From NCBI RefSeq assembly GCF_003363015.1, contig NZ_QRAP01000013.1, positions 52,329-116,328 of the forward strand: DNA of 64,000 nucleotides, given 5' to 3'. Shown here in pieces: positions 38,347 to 49,669 of the stretch. A model generated the notes under the pieces. The model worked only from the letters and a program-made list of their open reading frames with translations. It was not told the DNA's origin and did no database searches. This stretch comes from Enterobacillus tribolii. GTDB lineage: Bacteria > Pseudomonadota > Gammaproteobacteria > Enterobacterales > Enterobacteriaceae. Made by a program: the position numbers and the translations under genes. How positions within the stretch are numbered: the first letter of the stretch is position 1; the number at the start of each line of letters is the position of its first letter.

Positions 38347-39555
38347 ATGTCTACATCCACAGCAAGAATTTCCTTCGGTAAAACATTCGCTTTTCTGATT
38401 GCCGCCATTGCACCGAATGCCGGTCATGCGGACAGCGCCAAATTTCCCGTAGTAACCGTACCTGCGCAAGCGGGAGCCGTTAACGGCAGGAGCGAAAATT
38501 CAGATGCCTTTATGTGGCACGTGTTTACGCAAACCGTGACACCGGCGCCCGGCAACCCAGCCCTGGTGGAGTTTGAAACCTGGGCCTCCGACGAAGACAC
38601 CTTCACGCTTAAACCGGCCTGGCCGGCGGCCGGCGCAGCGAAAAAGCTGCACCAAAGCCTGCTGCTGACCGTCAATAACCCGCATACCCCGCCGGCGCTC
38701 AACTGCAGCCCGCCGGGGAATCCGGGCGTGGGCGGATTTCCGCTGACCGGAACGCCTGCGCCCTGTATTGCGGAGGAAACCCGGCGCAACCGCCCGCAGT
38801 TTGACTACATCGTCAAACACGATCTGTATACGCAAAACGGCCTGCTTCAGGCCTACGGCAACAAATTCAAGGTGGATATGCCGGTTTCATCCGTGTCGGT
38901 TAAGGCAGACTGGGTCCCCGCACAAACCCTGGTGCAATGGCTTCCGCAACTCAAAAACGCAGATGGCGTGAAAAGCCAGTATTACACAGCGACAGTCGTC
39001 GAAAACGGCCAAACCACGACCTACGGCCTGGTTTCGATGCACATCAGCAGCAAGCAAAACCCCAAGTGGGTCTGGGCTACGTTTGAGCATCAGTTGAATC
39101 CGGGACGCTGCGACAGTATCGGCTGCTATGACAGCTTCGGCGCGCAGAAACCGGTTGTTCCGCCCGATCGTTCCCAGGCCAATACCCAGTATGGCGCCTG
39201 CGCCAAAACGGATGCGCTGACGTCGGAAATGAAAAACGCCAATCTTGCGCCTGTTTGGGCGAATTATTGCCTGAAGTCGACGCAGGTGGATTACACATCT
39301 GCAGACGGTACGCCAAACGTACTGGCGAACTCGGTCATTGAGGGGATTACAGCGAATGTGAACGTGGCCTCGGCATCCTGTATTGCCTGCCACGCCTATG
39401 CTTCTTTCGGCCCGGGCGGCATCCCCCGCCCGCAGGCCAAGGCCATGATTTCCTACAACCCTAACGGTAAGCCGATTCCCGGAATTTTATCCGGTTCACA
39501 GCAGTTCGACTTTATGTGGGGCGTACTGATCGCCCCACTGGGCCCAAGGCAATAA
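38347..39555 (+). CDS. Secreted protein with a single CxxCH haem-binding motif
   Basis: 402 residues from ATG 38347, which has CAGGG about 8 bases upstream; an ATG at 38320 has no usable ribosome site. A Sec signal peptide ends near GHA-DSA, so the mature protein is periplasmic or exported. CIACH sits at about residues 345-349, close to the C-terminus, and is the c-type haem attachment motif. At least seven other cysteines lie in the mature chain. The remaining part resembles no domain I can name. It has no conserved neighbours and sits between tas and relA. It may be a cytochrome c-like electron carrier or a haem-containing enzyme. Confidence 0.65.
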   Translation: MSTSTARISFGKTFAFLIAAIAPNAGHADSAKFPVVTVPAQAGAVNGRSENSDAFMWHVFTQTVTPAPGNPALVEFETWASDEDTFTLKPAWPAAGAAKKLHQSLLLTVNNPHTPPALNCSPPGNPGVGGFPLTGTPAPCIAEETRRNRPQFDYIVKHDLYTQNGLLQAYGNKFKVDMPVSSVSVKADWVPAQTLVQWLPQLKNADGVKSQYYTATVVENGQTTTYGLVSMHISSKQNPKWVWATFEHQLNPGRCDSIGCYDSFGAQKPVVPPDRSQANTQYGACAKTDALTSEMKNANLAPVWANYCLKSTQVDYTSADGTPNVLANSVIEGITANVNVASASCIACHAYASFGPGGIPRPQAKAMISYNPNGKPIPGILSGSQQFDFMWGVLIAPLGPRQ

Positions 39556-39564
39556 CAGAAACCA

Positions 39565-39593
39565 ACGGGTTCCCGCGCTACGCGGGAACCCGT
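39565..39593. terminator. Bidirectional terminator downstream of relA and the CxxCH gene
   Basis: Perfect 13-bp stem ACGGGTTCCCGCG / CGCGGGAACCCGT with a CTA loop, followed by ATTATTT. It separates two converging genes. Confidence 0.8.
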
Positions 39594-39594
39594 A

Positions 39595-41832
39595 TTATTT
39601 CCCGCCGTGCAGCCGCCGCGCGTCAATCACGTCCGGCAACTGATTCAGCTTCGCCAGTACCCGCCCCAGCACCTGCAGGTTATAAATCTCGATCTCCATG
39701 TCGATCATCGCCACCTGCTTTTTGGTGTCGCTACGGCTGGCGACCCCAAGTACATTAACCTTCTCGTTCGCCAGGATCGTGGTGATATCGCGCAGCAAAC
39801 CGCTGCGATCGTTCGCCATTACGCGCACAACCAGCGAATAGCCGCTTGAGTAGCTCTCTCCCCACACCGCGTCCACGATGCGCTCCGGCGCATGATTACG
39901 CAGCTCTTCCAGCTGATCGCAGTCCGCCCGGTGAATGGAGATCCCCCTGCCCTGGGTAATAAAACCAACGATTTCATCACCCGGAATCGGCTGGCAGCAA
40001 CGCGCAATGTGGTGCATCAGGTTACCAACGCCTTCCACCACGATGCGGCCACTCCCCTGATCGGTCCGCGACGCCGACTGCGCCTGACCTTTTTGGGTAA
40101 GCTGCTTGAGCGCCTCGCGATCCGCTTCTTCCGCGCTGGGCTTGTTAATTTTCCCTTGCAGGAAGTTCACCATCTGATTGAGGCGGATATCGCCCCCGCC
40201 GATCGCCGCCAGCACTTCATCCAGCGAGTTCACGTTATAACGCGGGACCAGCAGTTTTTCCGCTTCTTTCAGGCTGATGCCCAGCCGTTCCAGTTCGTCG
40301 TCGAGGATCTGACGCCCGGCGGCGATGTTCTTGTCACGATCCTGCTTGCGGAACCAGTTATGAATCTTGGCGCGCCCGCGGCTGGTCGTGACGTAGCCCA
40401 GGTTAGGGTTGAGCCAGTCGCGGCTGGGGTTGGGCTGTTTCTGGGTGATGATCTCTACCTGATCGCCCATCTGGAGCTGGTAGGTGAACGGCACGATGCG
40501 CCCGCCGATTTTCGCCCCGATGCAGCGGTGCCCCACGTCGCTGTGGATGTGGTAAGCAAAGTCCAGTGGCGTAGAACCGGCCGGCAAATCGATCACGTCC
40601 CCTTTCGGGGTAAAGACGTAAACCCGGTCGTCGAATACCTGGCTGCGTACTTCGTCCAGCATTTCACCGGAGTCCGCCATCTCTTCCTGCCAGGCGACCA
40701 GTTTGCGCAGCCAGGCAATGCGCTCTTCATAGCCGGAACGGCCGCCGGACTGCGCGCCTTCCTTATATTTCCAGTGCGCCGCCACGCCCAGTTCGGCGTC
40801 TTCATGCATCTGGCGGGTACGAATCTGAATTTCCAGCGTTTTGCCGCGCGGCCCCAGCACCACGGTATGAATCGACTGATAGCCGTTGGGCTTCGGGTTG
40901 GCGACATAGTCGTCGAACTCGTTGGGCAGATGGCGGTAATGGGTATGTACGATCCCCAGCGCCGCATAGCAATCCTGCAAACGTTCCACGACAATACGCA
41001 CCGCGCGTACGTCGTACAGCTCGTCAAACGCCAGTGATTTTTTCTGCATCTTGCGCCAGATGCTGTAAATATGCTTCGGACGTCCGTAGATATCCGCCTT
41101 AATGTTCTCTACCGCCATCGCATCGCGCAGCGTCTTCACGAAACTATCAATGTATTGCTCGCGATCGATGCGGCGTTCGTGCAACAGCTTCGCGATGCGC
41201 TTGTATTCGTCCGGATGCAGGTAACGGAAGCAGTAATCTTCCAGTTCCCACTTCAGTTGGCCGATGCCCAGGCGGTTAGCCAGCGGCGCATAAATATTGG
41301 AACACTCCTTCGCCGCCAGTACGCGCTCATCCTCAGGGGCATCCTTCACTTCACGTAAATGCGCGATGCGCTCCGCCAGCTTAATGACCACGCAGCGGAA
41401 GTCTTCCACCATCGCCAGCAGCATACGCCGCACGTTGTCCACCTGCTCCGCGGCCGCAGAGTCATTTTGCGTGGCCTTCAGTTGGCGGATGGCGTCCATC
41501 TCCAGCACGCCATGCACCAAATTGGTGATGCCGCTGCCGAAATCCGTCTCGCAGGCTTCGCGATCCATCCGCTTCGCTTCCACCAGCGGAAACAGCAGCG
41601 CCGCCTGCAGGCTGTCGATGTCCATACTGAGCGTGGAGAGAATCTCCACCATCTCTACCCCACGCCATAACAACAGCCCGGCGTCATCATGACCCCGCAC
41701 CTTTTGTTCGCAATAACGCCAGGTTGCAGCTAACTTGTCACACGACTGGGCGGACAGGTTCAGGCTCGCTATCCACTCCTCAAGCGCAAAGTCCTCCGCT
41801 TTATTCAAATGTGCACTTCTTACCGCAACCAT
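39595..41832 (-). CDS. relA: GTP pyrophosphokinase RelA
   Basis: 745 residues. The N-terminal hydrolase domain is degenerate (FPLVEAK in place of HDxxED), as in all RelA. The (p)ppGpp synthetase domain has PNGYQSIHTVV, followed by TGS, zinc-finger (ARCCQPIPGD) and ACT domains. It makes ppGpp on stalled ribosomes. Upstream is rlmD at 31 bases, same strand, as in E. coli. Confidence 0.98.
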   Translation of the reverse strand: MVAVRSAHLNKAEDFALEEWIASLNLSAQSCDKLAATWRYCEQKVRGHDDAGLLLWRGVEMVEILSTLSMDIDSLQAALLFPLVEAKRMDREACETDFGSGITNLVHGVLEMDAIRQLKATQNDSAAAEQVDNVRRMLLAMVEDFRCVVIKLAERIAHLREVKDAPEDERVLAAKECSNIYAPLANRLGIGQLKWELEDYCFRYLHPDEYKRIAKLLHERRIDREQYIDSFVKTLRDAMAVENIKADIYGRPKHIYSIWRKMQKKSLAFDELYDVRAVRIVVERLQDCYAALGIVHTHYRHLPNEFDDYVANPKPNGYQSIHTVVLGPRGKTLEIQIRTRQMHEDAELGVAAHWKYKEGAQSGGRSGYEERIAWLRKLVAWQEEMADSGEMLDEVRSQVFDDRVYVFTPKGDVIDLPAGSTPLDFAYHIHSDVGHRCIGAKIGGRIVPFTYQLQMGDQVEIITQKQPNPSRDWLNPNLGYVTTSRGRAKIHNWFRKQDRDKNIAAGRQILDDELERLGISLKEAEKLLVPRYNVNSLDEVLAAIGGGDIRLNQMVNFLQGKINKPSAEEADREALKQLTQKGQAQSASRTDQGSGRIVVEGVGNLMHHIARCCQPIPGDEIVGFITQGRGISIHRADCDQLEELRNHAPERIVDAVWGESYSSGYSLVVRVMANDRSGLLRDITTILANEKVNVLGVASRSDTKKQVAMIDMEIEIYNLQVLGRVLAKLNQLPDVIDARRLHGGK

Positions 41833-41863
41833 ATACCACCTCTCCCTTGCTCAGTTCGAGAAA

Positions 41864-43183
41864 TCATGAAACCAACGTAAATAACGCCATAGACTCCAGG
41901 TGCCCGGTATGGGGAAACATGTCCAGCATCCGCACCCGCTCCAGACGGTATCCTGCCGCCAGCAATACTTTGCTGTCGCGCGCCAGCGTGGTCGGGTTGC
42001 AGGACACGTAAACCACGCGTTTCGGCGCCAGCTTGGCAATCTGCGCCATAACGCCGGCCGCGCCGGCGCGCGCGGGGTCCAGCAGAACCTTCTCAAATCC
42101 GCGTTGCGCCCAGGGTTGCCGGGTGACGTCCTCTTCCAGATTATGGTGAAAAAATTCCGCGTTATTCAACGTATTACTTTGCGCATTATACTGCCCTTGC
42201 GCCACCAGCGAAGCAACGCCTTCCACGCCCGTTACCTGTTTAGCACGCCGGGCCAGCGGCAGGGTGAAATTCCCCATTCCGCAAAACAGATCCAGCACGC
42301 GCTCATCCGGCTGAACGTCCAGCCACTCCAGCGCCTGCGCGACCATTTGTCGGTTTACCGCATCGTTTACCTGAATAAAATCCTGCGGACTGAATGCCAA
42401 GCGTAGATCATCCACCTGATAATACGGTGCCTCACCGCACAACTTAATCAATCGATCGCTATCGGGTGCAAGATAAATCGTCAAACCTGCTTTTGCACCA
42501 AAATTGTGCAAAAGCGCCGTATCGCCCTCATTCAGGGCGTCAAGATGGCGCAACACCAGCACCGGCCCGTTATCGGCCAACACCAACTCCGCATGCCCCA
42601 GGCGGCGCACCGCCTTCAGGCTGTTCAGGCAGATACGCAAGGGTTGCAAGAGCGATGCCAGCTCCGGCGCCAGCACCGGGCAAACCTGAATATCGACCAG
42701 CTCGGCGGATGCCGCTTTGCGAAACCCCATCGCCAGCTTTTGCTGCCTGGGTAAAAATTGCAGGCCGAGCCGCGCGCGCCGGCGGTATCCGTATTCCGGC
42801 CCGGCGATCACCGCCTCAGGCGCTACGTCCTGGCCGGTTTCACGCGCTATCATCCGTTGCAGCGCCGCCGATTTGCTGCGCTGTTGCAGGGCGCCGGAGG
42901 CATGCTGCTGCTGGCAGCCGCCGCACACGCCAAAATGGGGGCAACGCGCGTCAACCCGTTCAGGAGACGTCGTCAGCAGGCGCTTCACACGGGCGCGGGA
43001 AAACTGTTTTTTCTCCTCCGTGATCTGCACTTCCGCCTGTTCGCCGGGCAGCGCGCCTTCAATAAATATCGCTTTACCGTTATGACGGGCGACGCCCTGA
43101 CCAAACGGGTCAAGATCGTTAATCGTCACAGTTATGATCTGGCGGGTCGCCACGCGACGGCCGGGAGAGTAGAATAGCGCCAT
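41864..43183 (-). CDS. rlmD: 23S rRNA (uracil1939-C5)-methyltransferase RlmD
   Basis: 439 residues: an N-terminal TRAM domain, four cysteines of the Fe-S cluster ([11 protein letters not shown]... and a distal CPVLAPEL), and the SAM site [13 protein letters not shown]. The catalytic cysteine is in [13 protein letters not shown]. The gene is divergent from barA, the same arrangement as in E. coli. Confidence 0.97.
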   Translation of the reverse strand: MALFYSPGRRVATRQIITVTINDLDPFGQGVARHNGKAIFIEGALPGEQAEVQITEEKKQFSRARVKRLLTTSPERVDARCPHFGVCGGCQQQHASGALQQRSKSAALQRMIARETGQDVAPEAVIAGPEYGYRRRARLGLQFLPRQQKLAMGFRKAASAELVDIQVCPVLAPELASLLQPLRICLNSLKAVRRLGHAELVLADNGPVLVLRHLDALNEGDTALLHNFGAKAGLTIYLAPDSDRLIKLCGEAPYYQVDDLRLAFSPQDFIQVNDAVNRQMVAQALEWLDVQPDERVLDLFCGMGNFTLPLARRAKQVTGVEGVASLVAQGQYNAQSNTLNNAEFFHHNLEEDVTRQPWAQRGFEKVLLDPARAGAAGVMAQIAKLAPKRVVYVSCNPTTLARDSKVLLAAGYRLERVRMLDMFPHTGHLESMALFTLVS

Positions 43184-43243
43184 AATGTCGATTGATTTAC
43201 TCTAATGTATTGAACGGCGCTAATTCTCCCACATTGGAACCCC

Positions 43244-45988
43244 ATGACCAAATACAGCCTGCGCGCGCGCATGATGGTACTGATCCTGGCCCCTACGTTA
43301 TTGATCGGGTTGTTGCTCAGTACCTTCTTTGTGGTGCACCGTTACAATGAGCTTCAGGAGCAGTTGGTAAATTCAGGAGCCAGCATCATCGAGCCGCTGG
43401 CGGTCGCCAGTGAATACGGCATGACGTTCCGCAGCCGGGAAGCGGTACGTCAGCTGATTGGTTTGCTGCACCGGCGGCATTCCGACATCGTTCGCTCCAT
43501 CGCCGTTTTCGACGCGCAGAACAACCTGTTTGTTACCTCTAACTATCATCACAACTATACCCTGCTGCAGCTGCCCAAAGGCATGGCGATGCCGACCGAT
43601 TTAATGCTCGCCAAGCGGGGCGATTCGCTGATCCTGCGTACGCCGATCATTTCAGAGAATCATTTTTCAGATAACGACACCAACCCCAACCTGAACCAGC
43701 AGTTGGGCTATATCGCCATTGAGCTGGACCTAAGCTCGGTGCGCCTGCAGCAATATAAAGAAGTGTTCGTCGCCACCTTATTGCTGGTGATTTGTCTGTG
43801 TATCGCCATGTTGTTCGCCTACCGCCTGATGCGCGACGTGACCGGGCCGATCCGCAACATGGTGAATACCGTAGACCGTATCCGCCGCGGCCAGCTCGAC
43901 AGCCGGGTGGAGGGCTACATGCTCGGCGAGCTTGATATGCTCAAAAACGGTATCAACTCGATGGCGATGTCGCTGACCGCCTATCATGAAGAGATGCAGC
44001 AGAACATCGACCAGGCGACGTCCGACCTGCGCGAAACGCTGGAGCAGATGGAGATTCAGAACGTTGAGCTGGATCTGGCGAAAAAACGCGCGCAGGAAGC
44101 GGCGCGCATCAAGTCCGAGTTCCTGGCTAATATGTCGCACGAGCTGCGCACGCCGCTGAACGGGGTAATCGGCTTTACCCGCCAGATGCTGAAAACGCCC
44201 CTGACGCCGACCCAGACCGATTACCTGCAAACCATCGAACGCTCGGCCAACAATCTGCTGACCATCATTAACGACGTGCTCGACTTCTCCAAGCTGGAAG
44301 CCGGCAAGCTGGTTCTGGAGCATATTCCGTTCCCGCTGCGCGAAACGCTGGACGAAGTGACCATATTACTGGCGCCGAGCGCCCATGAGAAAGGGCTGGA
44401 GCTAACGCTCAACATCCGGCGCGATGTGCCCGACTACGTTGTCGGCGACCCGATGCGCATCCAGCAAGTGCTTACCAACCTGCTGGGCAACGCCATCAAA
44501 TTCACCGAAAAAGGCAACATCGATGTCCGCGTGGAACTGCGCAGCAGCACCTATCAGCATATTGAGCTGGAGGTCCAGGTGCACGATACCGGTATCGGCA
44601 TCTCCGAACGCCAGCAGTCACAGCTTTTCCAGGCGTTCCGCCAGGCCGACGCCAGTATTTCCCGCCGCCACGGCGGTACGGGGCTGGGGCTGGTCATCAC
44701 CCAGAAACTGGTTAAGGAGATGGGCGGCGACATCAACTTCCACAGCCAGCCGCATAAAGGTTCTACCTTCTGGTTCCATATTCAGCTGGAGCTGAATCAC
44801 AACGCGCCGGATCGTCACTATGCGATGGAGCACCTGGCGTCGCTGCGTATGCTTTATATTGAGGGCAACCCGACCGCGGCACAGTGCACCATGGACATGC
44901 TGCAAAGCACGCCGCTGGAGGTTGTTTATCACGCCTCGCTGTTGCAGGTGCCGCCGGATGCCCACTACGACATCGTGCTGGGCGGCGTTCCGGTCACTTT
45001 TGACATCAACAACCAGGTTGACTACGAGAGAATCAATACCCTGGTGGGTTTCGGAGATCGTACGCTGCTCGCCATGCCCAGCCATATCATGATTGAAATG
45101 GACAGAATCAAGGCGCTCGGCGTGGAAAGCTGCATCGCCAAGCCGCTGAGCAGCAACCGCCTGTTCCCGATCCTGGTGGAAAGCCCGGTGCCGCAGGCTA
45201 AATCTTTGCCGCAGGCCGCGGAGGAACGGCTCCCGCTGACGGTTATGGCGGTTGACGATAACCCCGCCAACCTCAAACTGATCGGCGCCCTGCTGGAAGA
45301 GCTGGTGGAAACCACACTGCTGTGCCACAGCGGCGAAGAGGCCATCGCCAAAGCGCGCGATAACGATCTGGATATTATCCTGATGGACATACAGATGCCG
45401 GAAATGGACGGCATCCGCACCAGCGAGTTTATCCGTAAACAGCCGCGCCATGCGGACACGCCCATCATCGCGGTCACCGCCCACGCGCTGAACGGCGAAC
45501 GCGATCGCCTGCTGCGCGCCGGTATGGATGACTATCTGGCTAAGCCTATTGATGAAAGCATGCTGCGCCAGTTGCTGGCGCGTTATCACCATGACGTGCT
45601 GCCGATAGAAACCAGCGCCCCACCCCAGATGACGCACAGCGACAAAAACCTCTCCCTCGACTGGGAGCTGGCGCTGCGTCAGGCGGCGAACAAAGAGGAG
45701 CTGGCGCGCGACCTGCTGGAAATGCTGATCGAGTTTTTACCGCAGGTGCGCGAACGGGTACAGAAAATCATTGATGGCGCCGACGATGCGACCATCCTTG
45801 ATTTGATCCACAAACTGCACGGCAGTTGCAGCTACAGCGGCGTACCGCGCCTGAAACAGCTTTGCCACTACATCGAACAGCAACTGAGGCAGGACATACC
45901 GGTGCCGGATCTTGAGCCGGAATGGATGGAGCTGGTGGATGAGATCGATAACGTGGAAGCCGCGGCCACCGCAAAGCTGAAGGGATAA
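43244..45988 (+). CDS. barA: Hybrid sensor histidine kinase BarA
   Basis: 914 residues: two membrane helices around a periplasmic domain, a HAMP domain (about 195-250), HisKA with the phospho-His in [12 protein letters not shown], HATPase, receiver domain with [10 protein letters not shown] and a C-terminal HPt domain with HKLHGSC. With UvrY (GacA) it drives csrB/csrC transcription and so controls carbon flow and, in plant pathogens, extracellular enzymes such as those exported by Out. The region between HATPase and receiver (about 530-660) is a degenerate receiver, as in E. coli. Confidence 0.98.
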   Translation: MTKYSLRARMMVLILAPTLLIGLLLSTFFVVHRYNELQEQLVNSGASIIEPLAVASEYGMTFRSREAVRQLIGLLHRRHSDIVRSIAVFDAQNNLFVTSNYHHNYTLLQLPKGMAMPTDLMLAKRGDSLILRTPIISENHFSDNDTNPNLNQQLGYIAIELDLSSVRLQQYKEVFVATLLLVICLCIAMLFAYRLMRDVTGPIRNMVNTVDRIRRGQLDSRVEGYMLGELDMLKNGINSMAMSLTAYHEEMQQNIDQATSDLRETLEQMEIQNVELDLAKKRAQEAARIKSEFLANMSHELRTPLNGVIGFTRQMLKTPLTPTQTDYLQTIERSANNLLTIINDVLDFSKLEAGKLVLEHIPFPLRETLDEVTILLAPSAHEKGLELTLNIRRDVPDYVVGDPMRIQQVLTNLLGNAIKFTEKGNIDVRVELRSSTYQHIELEVQVHDTGIGISERQQSQLFQAFRQADASISRRHGGTGLGLVITQKLVKEMGGDINFHSQPHKGSTFWFHIQLELNHNAPDRHYAMEHLASLRMLYIEGNPTAAQCTMDMLQSTPLEVVYHASLLQVPPDAHYDIVLGGVPVTFDINNQVDYERINTLVGFGDRTLLAMPSHIMIEMDRIKALGVESCIAKPLSSNRLFPILVESPVPQAKSLPQAAEERLPLTVMAVDDNPANLKLIGALLEELVETTLLCHSGEEAIAKARDNDLDIILMDIQMPEMDGIRTSEFIRKQPRHADTPIIAVTAHALNGERDRLLRAGMDDYLAKPIDESMLRQLLARYHHDVLPIETSAPPQMTHSDKNLSLDWELALRQAANKEELARDLLEMLIEFLPQVRERVQKIIDGADDATILDLIHKLHGSCSYSGVPRLKQLCHYIEQQLRQDIPVPDLEPEWMELVDEIDNVEAAATAKLKG

Positions 45989-46027
45989 ACGCAGGCAGAG
46001 ATTGAACCTATCTGAACGCGACTAATT

Positions 46028-46056
46028 AAAAAAGCCGGCAATATCGCCGGCTTTTG
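46028..46056. terminator. Bidirectional terminator between barA and lplT
   Basis: AAAAAAGCCGGC / GCCGGCTTTT with loop AATATC; A and T tracts on both sides suit both converging transcripts. Confidence 0.8.
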
Positions 46057-46060
46057 TTTT

Positions 46061-47284
46061 TTATCTGGCTGACGCTTTTTTCATCCGCTTCGTGCGAACG
46101 ATTTGCCAGGCCCATACGCCGACTATCGCCAGCGCAAAGAGGGCGCCGAACCCCACGCCAATGGCAATAACCGGCGCACCCAGTTTCACCACCAGCGAAT
46201 AAAGCCCCAGCATCAGCAGCATCGCGGCGTTTTCACCCAGGTTCTGAACCGCAATCGCATTGCCTGCGCCCACGGTTTCCCGGCCGCGCTCCTGCAATAG
46301 CGCATTGAGCGGTACGACGAAAAAGCCGCCGAAAATCCCCACCAGCACCAACAGCAGATAGGAGAACGTCATGCTGCTTTGCAGGGCGAAAATAACAACC
46401 GTTACGCCAATCAACACGCCCGCCGGCAGGCAGCGCTTCACCGTTTGCAAGGTAATAAAGCGCGCCGCAGCGCCGGCACCGGCGACGATCCCCACCGCCA
46501 CCATCGCGTTCAGCATGGTCGGCGTGGCGTTATCCGCAATGCCCAATGCCACCGGCACCCACAGCACCAGCAGAAAACGCAGCGTAACCCCGGCGCCCCA
46601 AAACAGGCTGGTGCCCACCAGGGAGAAACGGGCATCATCGTTATTCCATAACGTACGGCAGGCGCCGGTAAACGTGCTGAACATCCGCCCCGGACGCCAG
46701 GACGCTGCACGGTGCGCTGCCTGAAGACGCGGGATAAACCAGTTAGCCACTACCGCCGCGCCATACACCACCACGCACAGCCCCAGCGCCGCCAGAATGT
46801 GCCAGTCAGCCAGCACGCCGCCCGCAACGGAACCGATCAGGATCGCGGCAATGGTCGATGCTTCCATCAATCCGTTAGCTTTCACCAACTGATCGCCACG
46901 GGTAATTTCGCCCAGAATGCCGTACTTGGCCGGTGAGTAAGCCGCGGCCCCCACGCCAACCAGGGTATACCCCAGGAACGGATTGAACCCGAAACAGATA
47001 ACCAGCGCGCCAAGCAGTTTCAGCGAGTTAGCGACCATCATCACCCGCCCCTTGGAGAAGCTGTCGGCGATCTGCCCAACGAACGGCGCCAGCAGAATGT
47101 AGGTCGCAACGAACGCCATCTGCAACACCGGCTGGCTCCAGTCCGGATAAAGTTGCTGCTTAATCACCGCCAGCGTGGCGAACAACAGCGCGTTGTCGCC
47201 GAACGCGGAAAAAAACTGAGCCAGAATCACCGCCAGCATACTGCGGTTCAGCAGCGGCTCCGCAGTCTGGGTTGAATCATGCAT
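46061..47284 (-). CDS. lplT: Lysophospholipid transporter LplT
   Basis: 407 residues from ATG 47284 ([12 protein letters not shown]); a longer open frame upstream lies within aas. It has about 12 membrane segments and the MFS motif [12 protein letters not shown]. It flips lysophospholipids into the inner leaflet for re-acylation by Aas. It overlaps aas by 8 bases. Confidence 0.95.
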   Translation of the reverse strand: MHDSTQTAEPLLNRSMLAVILAQFFSAFGDNALLFATLAVIKQQLYPDWSQPVLQMAFVATYILLAPFVGQIADSFSKGRVMMVANSLKLLGALVICFGFNPFLGYTLVGVGAAAYSPAKYGILGEITRGDQLVKANGLMEASTIAAILIGSVAGGVLADWHILAALGLCVVVYGAAVVANWFIPRLQAAHRAASWRPGRMFSTFTGACRTLWNNDDARFSLVGTSLFWGAGVTLRFLLVLWVPVALGIADNATPTMLNAMVAVGIVAGAGAAARFITLQTVKRCLPAGVLIGVTVVIFALQSSMTFSYLLLVLVGIFGGFFVVPLNALLQERGRETVGAGNAIAVQNLGENAAMLLMLGLYSLVVKLGAPVIAIGVGFGALFALAIVGVWAWQIVRTKRMKKASAR

Positions 47285-49439
47285 TGGCTTCCTCCGCGGA
47301 TTGTTCCGCCATCTGACGCAGGGTAACGAAATCAGGTTTGCCGCTGCCCAGCAGCGGTAATGCTTTGATATAGCGGATATCACGCGGAACCGCCAGTTCC
47401 GGCGTGCCGGCCGCGCGCGCCTGGGCAAGCAGTGCATCGCGCTTCAGGTTGGTATCTGTGGTAAACAGCACCAGCGCTTCCCCTTTGCTGCTGTCGGCAC
47501 GGGAAGTCGCGGCATGCTGGGCATCCGGCGAGGCGCGCAGCGCCAGTTGCTCGACGCTTTCCAGCGACACCATTTCTCCGGCCAGCTTGGCGAAGCGTTT
47601 TACACGCCCCTGAATGGTGCAATAGTTCATGTCGTCCAGCGTGACGATATCCCCGGTGTCGTACCACCCTTCTTCTTTCACGCCCTGCGCATTCTCCGCC
47701 GACGGCGCTTCCAGCACGCCCGGATTCTCCACCCGCAGATAGCCCTTCATGATGTTCGGCCCCCGCAGCTGCAAGCGCCCGCCCTGCGAAATGCCGTTCA
47801 CCGTGATCAGGCGCGCCTCCATTGAGGGTAAGATACGCCCTACGCTGCCCAGTTTCGTCGCCATCGGCACGTTGATGGACACCACCGGCGCACACTCGGT
47901 CACCCCATACCCTTCCAGGATGCGGATACCGAATTTTTCCTGCCAGATTTTCTGCGTCGTGGAGGAAAGTTTCTCTGCGCCCGCCACCACGTAGCGCAGA
48001 CGGGCGAAGTCGTAAGGATGAGCGAAACGGGCATAGTTGCCGAGGAAGGTCGACGTCCCGAACAGCACCGTGCAGTTCAGGTCATACACCAGCTCCGGCA
48101 CCACGCGATAGTGCAGCGGGCTGGGATAGAGAAACACCCGGCTGCCGGTCATCAGCGGCGTCAACAGCCCTGCCGTCAGGCCAAAGGCGTGGAACAGCGG
48201 CAGAGCGGACATGAAGCGATCGCGCGGCGTGAAATCCGCCACCGTGCGGATCTGTTCGACGTTCGCCATCAAACTGGCATGTGAATGCACCACGCCCTTG
48301 GGATACCCTTCCGAGCCGGACGTAAACAGAATGACCGCATTGTCCTGCGGCTGTTGCGGCAGCATGGCGCGCGCCGGGAACAGCAGATGGCGCAGCACCC
48401 ACAGTTTGTCATCGCGCGTTATCGTGTCTTTCAGATCTTCCAGGTAAACCCAGTTCGCTTCGGTCACCTGCTGCGGCAGGTGAGTCAGGTTGCCTTTCTC
48501 CAGAAACTGGCGCGATGTCACGATCGTCTTGATATTCGCCGCCAGCATGGCGTTTTTAATGCCGTTAACGCCGGACGTATAGTTCAGCATCGCGGGCACC
48601 CGGTTGCGCATGGTGGCGCCGAAGATGGCCGCGGCCGCGACGGTGGCATTGGGCAGCAGCACGCCGACGTGCTCTTTCTCCGCCGTAAAGCGTTCAAGAA
48701 TGCGGCTGACGCCGAGGATCTTTTTCAGCAGCGACCGGTAGCTGTCTTCCTTGAAATTGACATCGTCAATGATCGCTTTACCCGCGCCGTAGCGCTTCAT
48801 CGCCGCCAGCAATGCCTGATACAGCGTATGCTGAGGCTGAGACGCCATACGCGCAGCCATCATTATGTCATGCAGATGTTCGCCGGCCCGCGCCCGGCGC
48901 TCACGCGCCCTTGGCGCATCCGGCATAGGGATCTGCGTGGGCGGCAGCACGTTAATGGTGATTTGCGGAAACAGGCGGATGCGAAACAGACCGCGCACCC
49001 GGCTAAACGGCGAGAACTCCGCGCCTTCAAGGCGTACGGGGATCACCGTGGCGCCGGTTTTCGCCGCCACGAAGGCCGCGCCGTCATAAATTTTCATCAG
49101 GGAGCCGGTCGTTGTAATCCGCCCTTCCGGGAAAATCACGATCGGCCGCCCCATCTCCACCTGACGAATCAGATGCTTGATAGCCATCGGCTTGGTGGGG
49201 TCCAGCGGCACTACGTCAATAAAACGACGGACAAACTTCATCGTGCGGGTGTCCGCCACGGAGGTGTACACCGCAAATACCGGACGCACCGGCAGGAACA
49301 GCGCAATCAGCGCTCCATCAAGAAAAGAGAGGTGGTTCGGGGTAATGATAATCTTCGGGTAGTCGAAGGAACGTTCAGCGCCAGTCACGCGGATACGGTA
49401 TAAGAACTGAAATAAGGCACGGAAAAAACGGTAAAACAT
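47277..49439 (-). CDS. aas: Bifunctional acyl-ACP synthetase / 2-acyl-GPE acyltransferase Aas
   Basis: 720 residues from ATG 49439, which has GGGAG 6-7 bases upstream and aligns with the E. coli start; longer in-frame starts to 49496 are not needed. The N-terminal PlsC domain has NHLSFLDG and [14 protein letters not shown]; the C-terminal AMP-binding domain has [14 protein letters not shown] and the YDTGDIV motif. It re-acylates lysophospholipids brought in by LplT. Confidence 0.97.
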   Translation of the reverse strand: MFYRFFRALFQFLYRIRVTGAERSFDYPKIIITPNHLSFLDGALIALFLPVRPVFAVYTSVADTRTMKFVRRFIDVVPLDPTKPMAIKHLIRQVEMGRPIVIFPEGRITTTGSLMKIYDGAAFVAAKTGATVIPVRLEGAEFSPFSRVRGLFRIRLFPQITINVLPPTQIPMPDAPRARERRARAGEHLHDIMMAARMASQPQHTLYQALLAAMKRYGAGKAIIDDVNFKEDSYRSLLKKILGVSRILERFTAEKEHVGVLLPNATVAAAAIFGATMRNRVPAMLNYTSGVNGIKNAMLAANIKTIVTSRQFLEKGNLTHLPQQVTEANWVYLEDLKDTITRDDKLWVLRHLLFPARAMLPQQPQDNAVILFTSGSEGYPKGVVHSHASLMANVEQIRTVADFTPRDRFMSALPLFHAFGLTAGLLTPLMTGSRVFLYPSPLHYRVVPELVYDLNCTVLFGTSTFLGNYARFAHPYDFARLRYVVAGAEKLSSTTQKIWQEKFGIRILEGYGVTECAPVVSINVPMATKLGSVGRILPSMEARLITVNGISQGGRLQLRGPNIMKGYLRVENPGVLEAPSAENAQGVKEEGWYDTGDIVTLDDMNYCTIQGRVKRFAKLAGEMVSLESVEQLALRASPDAQHAATSRADSSKGEALVLFTTDTNLKRDALLAQARAAGTPELAVPRDIRYIKALPLLGSGKPDFVTLRQMAEQSAEEANA

Positions 49440-49557
49440 GCACATCTCCCTATGTTTAGGCGAACGGTCCGGACAGACCTTACCCGATGAGCACAAATAC
49501 TATAGCAGTCATGGAAAATACGATAGCGTGGGTGAGATAACTGTGTAGAATTCAGGC

Positions 49558-49669
49558 AAAAAAAAACCTACGCATCCGCGTAGGTTGGTGTAATGTGTTG
49601 GTTGCGACAGGCATATCAGAATCAGTTTCCGGCATACCTACCGAACAATCACCAATCAATACCTCTGGG
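49558..49669 (-). ncRNA. OmrA/OmrB-type Hfq-dependent small RNA
   Basis: Read on the minus strand the RNA begins CCCAGAGGTATTGATTGG, the conserved Omr seed, and ends ACCAACCTACGCGGATGCG then a hairpin tail with nine U (A run 49558-49566). The location between aas and galR, opposite to galR, is that of omrA and omrB in E. coli. It is about 112 nt against 82-88 nt in E. coli, with a longer middle section. Omr RNAs are OmpR-activated and repress outer-membrane receptors. I find only one copy here. Confidence 0.88.

Noticed and set aside
44618..45637. A 339-codon open frame antisense to barA
   Set aside because: It is the shadow of a high-G+C coding strand; barA is complete and conserved over the same bases, and the antisense product is His/Gln/Arg-rich with no domain.
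48285..49403. A 372-codon open frame antisense to aas
   Set aside because: Same reason: full-length aas on the other strand, no start signal, no recognisable motif.
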